Source of the DNA: Malania oleifera
Taxonomy: Eukaryota > Streptophyta > Magnoliopsida > Santalales > Ximeniaceae
NCBI RefSeq assembly: GCF_029873635.1
Contig: NC_080423.1
Location: 95,141,191 to 95,205,190, forward strand
DNA length: 64,000 nt
Reading direction: 5' to 3'
Each line of letters begins with the position of its first letter. The first letter of the stretch is position 1. Positions 11,801 through 20,800 of the stretch are shown piece by piece. The notes under the pieces are model-generated. The model ran no database searches. It was not told the origin of the DNA and was given only the letters and a program-made list of their open reading frames with translations. The position numbers were made by a program, and so were the translations under genes.

Positions 11801-14800
11801 TCGACAAAAATTTCGATTTTGATATCAATTTCAATTTGAAAAAATGACGGAAATTAGTAGTGAAGCATGAAATTCTTTGTGAAACTTTAGAAATGGTTAA
11901 CAAACATAATAATATAAGTTTTAGGACTAATATATTACAAATTAAATACATCTATGTTTTGTATGAGGTGGAAAAGTTGTAAAATAGTATGTGTATCAAA
12001 CATATTTGTAAGATAATGTACATTAAACATATTCAGCTAATACAAATGAAATTCATAAATCATTTAAATATTATTTATTATACAAATAATGATAATTTAG
12101 ACATGAATGATTAAATAAAATGTTACTGTAAGTTTATTTTTTCAAATAATTTCAAAAGCACTTGTAATAATCTTTTGTTTTGATAGAATAAATAAAATAA
12201 ATCAAAAGAGAAATTTCACTTCACTCCTAAATCTCTCATTTGAATTCCGATGAAATTTCATTGTATAGTTAAAATTTCGACAAGTTTCGCTAAAATTTCG
12301 AGATTACGATAAATTTCGGATGATTCGTTGAGATTTTGACAGAAATTATGCAAGACAAAAATCAACTGCCATTTCGATTTCGAGGGTGACGGAAATTGGA
12401 AATTTCGACAATTTTGTGGAAATTTAAGACCATGAGTAGGGTTACCAACTTTTCGTGGAGAGCTTTTGGAAAACTAAGATACCACTTGGTAGCCCTTTCT
12501 TGGGCTGCTACTTGGGTAAGGATCCTAACCTTAGATAACCGGATGAAAAGAGGCGTCTACAGCTAATAGGTGATGTTCTTTAAGGAACAAGGCGAAAATG
12601 TAAATAATCTGTTGATGTCCTATAAATGGCTAAGGTGCTGGTGGTTTTAGTTTAAGCCAATATTTCTAAGAGGTGAAGGCATAATGTGAGGCATGTTAAC
12701 CGTAATGAGGCAAGGCATCAGCGTTAGGTGTTAAGGTCTAAGCTGTTTATAAATATATACATATATTTTATATCTAAAAGTATATAAGCAAAATAACTTG
12801 CATGTTCAAAAGGAAAAAGGAAAAAATTGGGAAAAATTACAAATAAAATTTGAAAAAAGTTAAAAGTATGATTTGTGGACTTACTTGATGATCATTCTAA
12901 GCATACAAACTTAAATTCATTCAAGTAAACCTTGCTAAGATAATCATAACATTACAAATTCAAATTGTGTCCATGTTTTAGTATACAATTCTCAATTGTT
13001 TTGGAAAGGTTTAGGTTCATAAATCTAGAGGGAGAGCCTCTGAAGGAGTGGAAAGTTCTCTGGAAAACCTTGGAGGGAAGTGGCTTTCTGCTCTGTTTTT
13101 CTTGTCTAACAGTTTCATCTGTATTCAGCAACAGTCCTGCTTCTGTTCTTTTCTTCTGTGGATACTTCCTGTACTTGAGTGACTCCCCCTCACAGCCCTA
13201 TAAATTATAATATACCTTTTTCTTATTTATCCAAAAAAAATCTTTTTCAGTGAACACATTAAGGTGGGGCTTTTCTTTCTACATCTTTCTCTTGGCTTTT
13301 AAAAATTTCTTGTCTTTAGACTATTAATTTCTTCATTTTCCTATGAATGGAGGTTATATCTCATGGTATTTCCATTTTATTAAGAAGCTTAGTGAGACTG
13401 AAACAAGGGAACTTATTCGTTTAGTAGTTCTTGAATCTTTTCCTCTTCATGTGATATTAGAATTTGGGCTGGGTATAGTTTGTGGGGCTTTTCTTGTAAA
13501 GCTTTTATTTCATCTGTCGATTTTTTTTTTTTTTTTTAAATGTTTTTATTTTATCCTTTGGACAAAGGTGTTTTATAGGTAAAATTTCCTTCTAATGTTA
13601 TGCATTTTTTGTGGTTCTTAACTAAATTAATAATAGTAACTTGTTGAAGGGAAGGGGCCTCGCAAGGCACTTGGCCCAGATGTATTTGTGATCCATATTT
13701 TGCCCTGTCATGAATGGACATCCATCTTCTTCAACTGTTAGATATAGGCAAAAATGCAATACCTAGTGCACAAGGCTCCCAAGCTGTATTGAGGACTAGG
13801 GCCTGGGGAGGGCCTGATCTATGCAACCTTACCTCCAAATTCGGAGAAGCTGTTTCCCTGACCTGAATTTGTGCCTTTCAAGTTTATATTTAACACACGC
13901 CTAGTGCACAAGGCTCCCAAGCTGTATTGAGGCCTAGGGCCTGGAGAGGGCCTGATCTATGCAACCTTACCTCCAAATTCGGAGAAGCTGTTTCCCTGAC
14001 CTGAATTTGTGCCTTTCAAGTTTATATTTAACACATTTCTTACTGGGCGAAGGCTCGCAATCTTGTTAGATAGCAAGGCGTATTTGGAATAGATTTGTTT
14101 CCCATTTTTGGGTGAGATTTCGGTTTGTCTAGCTGCTTTTGGGGATTTATTATGACGAGTTTTCAGGTTGTGGTAAGGATATGCAGGGGAAGATATTTTT
14201 GCAATGTGCTTGGTTTCTATTCTTTGGGTGACGTGGAAGGAAATTAATGAGGGTTTTTAATCATTATTTCATGCCAGTGCATCTAATATTTATAGGATTG
14301 TTTTCCTTGCCCCTTTTGCTTTAGCTGAAGGTGTTCTTGGGGACATCTCTTTGAATAATGTGCGAAGAGATTGAAGGGCCATTTTCACATTTTTTTTTCC
14401 CTTCTCTCTCTTCGTAAAGAAAGAGTCCATTTTCTCTTTTGTTTCTTTGTCTTATCTAAAAGAAATATTGAGAGTGATAGTGACATAACTTTTAAAAAAA
14501 AAAAAAAGCATGTGAAAAATGTGCAATATTTAGGTTGCAAAAATATCTTGGATGATGTTAGTTTAACTTATGTTATTGTTGAAATAACATTATTTTAACA
14601 TAAACTAAGTCCATTAATTTTGTTTGTAGTTTTTTATTTATTTATTTTTTGGGTTAAAAAACTTGTTTCAACTGAACTATTTGATGGAAAAGTTAAGCTT
14701 TATCCTCTTTCTCTAGATATGTTTCAGTCAGTATGAAAACAAAAATACGCTTTGGATGGTTCGACAGGAACTTTTGGGAAATTTAAACAATACTCATAAT

Positions 14801-17800
14801 CCCTGTTTGAGTAAATGATTGGCTTGCAGTTTTGTTTCCTTCTATTTATTTTAAAGTTCTAGATATGGATGATGATTGTTGATTTTCTGATTTCTGATAT
14901 CTTTAAATTATGATTTCTTAGGTTTTATTAACGGTGGAATCAATAAACTCATATATTGCTTGGGATTTCTCCGTGACACAAGGCAAAATGAACATGGTAT
15001 TTTTTTGAAACCTTTATTGAGGCGTTTATTGATTTATATATCTTTTTCTAAAGTGTCATGGGCTATTTAAAAATTTACAAATATTTCCTATTGAAACACT
15101 TCTTTATTGGTTGTAAATATTAAGTTTCCTAGCTAATATCTTAATTTTTCCTATTATTTCCTGATTACTGGTGGTCATTACCGGAAAAAGATTTGGCTCA
15201 TACATGCCATTGGATGTTGGTCCCAAAATTTGATGGTACGAGTCTGGTGCACTTGGTGCTTTTGGTGCAGTGCATCTTGAGGTACACCAAGCAAGGTGAA
15301 GAGTTATAGACCGGCAATGCTGTAAACATATTTTTTCCATTTAGCAACATGCCATATCTTTTGAGGGCAAAGGGTATTTATGCCCTTCTCAATAAGATGT
15401 AGTATGCTTTCTCAAAGTTATTTTTGTTGTTCAATTTCTTATGATAGAATTTAAGGCCGTCTTAGTCTACCCTAGTTGAAAAATCAAGGGCTCTCACATG
15501 AGATGAGCATTTTCAAAGTGCCTTGAGGAGCTTCTTGTCCAAACAATCAAAGGCGAAGTCTCCCTTCACTTGAACATTTGTATGTTCCTACTTATAGTTT
15601 GTCTATGGCGTCAACATTTCAAGAATCTTAGGTTGAAAGGGAATAATCTTCAATATTAAATTTAATCACGCATCTAGAAAAGAATATATGGTGATAGGAA
15701 GTCTATTAAGATGAAGGGAAATGTCCTTTAATTTGTGAACTTTTGACATTTCAAAATTAGTACTGATGAGGATCATCCACTTCAAAATTTGGCTAATCTC
15801 ACACTAATTCTCACTAATGAACCCATATTTATAGACAAGGTAAAAAATATAACTGTTTGGGACCTATTGGGTATTATTAGAAAAGTTCAAAAATGCTTAA
15901 GCACATTTAACTCAAATTAACTCAATTTTACCGTAGTTAAATAATTTTTAACCTGCCGAGGTTCAGGTAGCTGAACCGTGGTTCGGTTGCCTGAATAGAC
16001 ACAGGAATAAAAGGTTTTAAAATAAGTTCGGTTGCCCGTGTTGAAGTTCGGTGGCCCGAATCAAAGTCAGTAGCATTTGTTCGTAACTTTGGGTGCTCGG
16101 TCATAGGTTCGGTCGCCCGAACTCGTGTGTTCGGTCGCCCGGGGCTCAATTTGAACTAAATAGTTTGGTCGCCTGAGTTGGTGGAATGTCCCTTTCAAAG
16201 GGTTCGGACGCCCGTGGACAGTACTTGTGCGGTTCGGTCGCTCGAGAGCCCAAATCAATTGTTGACTTTTCAACAGTTCGGACGCCCGAGGAGTTTTGAA
16301 TTCCAAGGGTTCGGTCACCCGAGCTCTCTCAATTTACTTAATAATGTTCAATTTTAGCACAGATTTAACACTCCTATATATTATATGATATGTGTGAATG
16401 TTGGGACCTAAAGTCATACTATGGTCTTACTGAGGTCGTTTTGAGATATTCCATCTGGCGTCAGTCGACCGTGCCCTAAGGTCATTGAATCCCTATGGTC
16501 ATTCTACGGTCATTTTGAGCTTACAAATCCTACATGCATGACATGCAGAGATTATTACAGACCATATCTCTAGTTACTATTACAGACCCTAAAAAATGAA
16601 ATTATTACAGACCCAAAATATATCATGAATTACAATATAAAATAAATCTTCTGGGTCTTCAGTTTTCAAGTTTTCACGTGCCATCAAATGATCAAAGCTA
16701 ACATGAACCTGCATACACACTTGATAGACATTAAATACCGGAGTATTTGTCATAATCAAAACAGGGTATGACCCATAAGGTCAACATTTGTTGATAACTA
16801 CTCTAAGATGACTTGGTTAAATTTAATGAAAGATCATTTTGAGTTTTTTAATATCTTTTGTGCCTTTTGTTCTCAAATAAAGACTCAATTTGATATGCCA
16901 GTTAGGATACTTCGTAATGGCAATGTTAAGGAGTATTTCAGTATCCAATTCACTACCTATATGACTAATTTTGGTATGGTCCATCAGTTCTCTTGTGCTC
17001 ACCCTCCACAACAAAACCGGCTGCAGGGTGGAAAAATAGAATATTCTTGAAGTCACTCGTTTGCTATTATATCAAATAAATGTTCCCAAAGTTTTTCTTT
17101 GAGTGATGTTTTGCTCATAGCTTGCTCCCTCATCAATAAAATGTCATCTTCTATCCTTGGTGTTAAAACCCCATTTTAGTTATCTTTCGTAAGGCTCCTT
17201 TGGTCTCCCTTCCTCCTTGTATATTCGGTTGTGTGTCCTTTGTCCATCAGTTAACTCCAGGAACAGATAAGTTGGATCCTTGTGCTATCAAATGGATTTT
17301 TCTGGGCTATTCCTATACTTAAAAGGGATGTCGATGTTATAGTCCTACTCTACATTGATTCTTTGCCTTTGCTGATGTCGCTTTTTTGAATTTACACTGT
17401 ACTACTTTGATTCCTTGAGTTCTTATGACCTTGATGAGTCCCTTCCTATGCCTTGTCTCTAGATCTCAACCTATTATATGTGCCCAATGCTCCTACATCT
17501 TCATCCAATTTGAGTCCTACTTGTCGCTTGGATCATCCCGATTTAGATGTATATGCATGGCGACTCAAGGGAGGAGAGCCTTCTCTAGCTTCTACTATGG
17601 CGCCTCTAGTTCCCTCGTTAGATGATCTTATTTCCCATGAGTTGGTTGGAAAGGTAGATTCATTTGTACCCAGCATCTTATCTTTCATTTTGTTTGTTAT
17701 GATTTCTTGTCACCCTCATATTACTATTTCGTTAGTACTTTGTTTTCTATTGCTCTTCCAAAATCTATTTCTAAAGCCCTATCCCATTTTGGGTGGAGGG

Positions 17801-20800
17801 CTACAATGGTTGAAGAGATGTGTGTGCTACATGATAATGATACTTGGGATTTGGTATCTCTTCTTCCTGATAAGTTTGTGGTTGTTTGTCATTGGGTTTA
17901 AAATGTGAAAGTTAATCCTAGTGGTTTTGTAGATCATTTGAAGGCCCGCCTTGTTGCTAAGGGATATACTCGGGTGCATGGTCTTAAATTTCCACGAAAT
18001 TGTCGAAATTTTTGGTTTTTGTCATCCTCGAAATCAAAATGGCAATCGATTTCCATCTTGCATAATTTCCATATCGAAATCTCAACGAATCATCTGAAAT
18101 TTATTGAAATCTAGAAGTTTTAGCGAAACTTATCGAAATATTAACTATGCAATCAAATTTCCTCGAAATTCATATGAGAGATTTAGGAGTGAAGTGAAAT
18201 TCGTCTTAATTTATTTTATTTATTTTTTTCGAATCAAAAGATTATTACAAGTGCTTTTGGAATTATATGAAAAGATAAACTTATAACAACATTTTATTTA
18301 AACATTCATGTCTATATTATCGTTATTTGTATTATAAATAATATTTAAATGATTTAGGAATTTCAGTTGTATTAACTAAATATGTTGAGGGCACATTATC
18401 TTATAAATACTTTTGATATACATACAGTATTACAACCTTTCCACCTTATACACAACGTAGATGTATTCAACTTGTAATATAATAGTCCTAAAACTTACAT
18501 TATTATGTCTTTGAACCATTTCTAAAGTTTTGCAAAGAATTCCATGCTTTATTACTGATTTCAATTATTTTTTCAAATTGAAATTGAAATTGACATTGAA
18601 ATCGAAATTTTCGTCAAAATTTCCGTACTTTTGGAGTTTCGAAATTTGAGTCAAAATCAAAATTTATGACCTTGCTTAGGTGCATAGTTTGGTTCAAACA
18701 CATTCTCTCCGGTCGCTAAACTTGCCTCAATATGTTTGTTCATATCTTTAGCCACTACTTGTTATTTGCCTCTAAATCAGTTAGAAGTGAAGAATGTTGT
18801 CCTACATGGTGATCTTCATGAGGAGGTATATATGGAGCAACCACCTGGGTTTGTTGCTCAGGGAGAGTCAGACTCAATGTCTCGGCTTAAGAAATCATTA
18901 TATGGATTAAAACAATCTCCTAGACCATGGTTTGGCCGGTTTAGTGTTGTAGTACTTGAGTCTAGCCTCCAATGGTGTGCAATAGATCACTATATAGTTT
19001 ATCATCATACTCCATCTGGAAGGATTTTTCTTATTGTGTATGTGGATGACATTGTGGGCATTGGTGATGATGGAGGCATCCAGGACCTAAAGGTTTTCCT
19101 ACAGAGTAAGTTTCAGACCAAGGACTTGGGACCATTGAAGTATTTCTTGGGCATAGAAGTATTGAGATCTCGTATGGGAATTGTTTTGTCATAGAGGAAG
19201 TATGTTCTTGATCTTTTAGATGAGATGGGACTATTGGGATCCAAACATGTTGATACAACCATGGATCCCAATAGTAAGTTAGTGTTAGATATGGGTGATT
19301 TGTTGCCTAACCCAAGACTGTGCCTTGAGAATTGTTGAAAAGTTGAATTATCTGACTGTCAGTTGACTAGATATATCCTTCACAACAAGTGTTGTGAGTT
19401 AGTTTCTCGATTCCTTGAGAGCAGGTCACTGAGATGCAATAATTTGCATTTTGAGATATCTTAAAGGTGCACTAGGGAGAGGTCTCTAATATCAGGATGG
19501 GGGTCACATTCGGGGATTATGTAGATGCAGATTGGGCTGGGTCACCCCTCCGACTGAATACCCACAACCAGATACTATATCTTTGTTGGTGGTAATTTGG
19601 TGTCTTGGAAAAGTAAGAAACAAATTGTGGTTGGTCTCTTTTATTAGGATGGGGGTCACATTCGAGGATTATGTAGATGCAGATTGGGCTGGGTCACCCT
19701 ACAACCGAAGACCCAAAACCAGTTACTATATCTTTGTTGGTGGTAATTTGGTGTCTTGGAAAAGTAAGAAACAAATTGTGGTGGCTAGGTCAAGGTCAAG
19801 TTTTGAGTCAGAGTATAGGGCTATGACACACATTACTTGTGAACTTATTTGGTTGAACAAAATGTTGAAAGAACTAGGATTTCCACATTCTCAGCCTATG
19901 GAGTTGATGTGTGATAATCAAGTTGCTATTCATATTGCCTCTAGCCTAGTCTTCTATGAATGGACAAAGCATATTGAAGTTGATTGCCATTTTATTTGGG
20001 AGAAATCTGTATAGAAGCTCATTACAACCGCTCATGTGAAGTCTAAGTTAAGCTTGCTGATTTGTTCACTAGCCTTAGGAGGTGCTTGTGTGAAATTCAT
20101 TTGTAATAAGCTAGGAGCATATGATATATATACTCCAGCTTGAGGGAGAGTGTTAATGGTTATTTAGTCATTTAGCAATATTATTATGTGTTAGAGTTAT
20201 GTTAGTAAGTGTGAGTTAGTAAGGGTATTATGGTCATTGATATTGTACTTGACATATATAGTAAATAGAGGGAGAGACCTATAATTGAGGTTAGCTCTAC
20301 CATTTTACCCAATTATTCAACACTTCCTTTTTGCCTTTGGTGTCTTTTTTTTTTTTAATAAAAAAGAAAACTCTTGTGCCTTCTTTTCCTTGGATTTTGT
20401 CAGTCGGATGCCTCTGCTTTTGTCACATTTCGTTACAAACTATTAATGTGGGACGCACCTGAATATCAAATGGGAACATATTTTTAGTTCTTTGGTTCAT
20501 ATTATGAGTATTTAATAAATTATTTTCTAATAAAAGGGCAAAACAAAGAGATCATCTTCTTTTATCTCTGAATTAATACATTGTTGCTAAACAGGATATT
20601 GGATTTAGCGTGGAGCATGCAAATCCTTCAGGTGAAAAAACAGTAAGTTGCATCACGATTTTATTTTTAATGTTTTTGAGGTAATGCTCTTATGTTGCAG
20701 TCCTTTTACACTTACATTCCAGCTATATCTCTGAATTTTTTTGATTGTTTGCTTCCACCCCACCCCCCTCACCCCCCCAAAAAAAATTTTTTTTTTCCTT

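Noticed and set aside
15961-16323. Short repeats with similar spacing that resemble a CRISPR array
   Set aside because: Units are only about 16 bp, degenerate, unevenly spaced and lie in a plant LTR. No cas genes are near.
17453-17908. 151-codon open frame
   Set aside because: It belongs to the broken copia element and is not a host gene.
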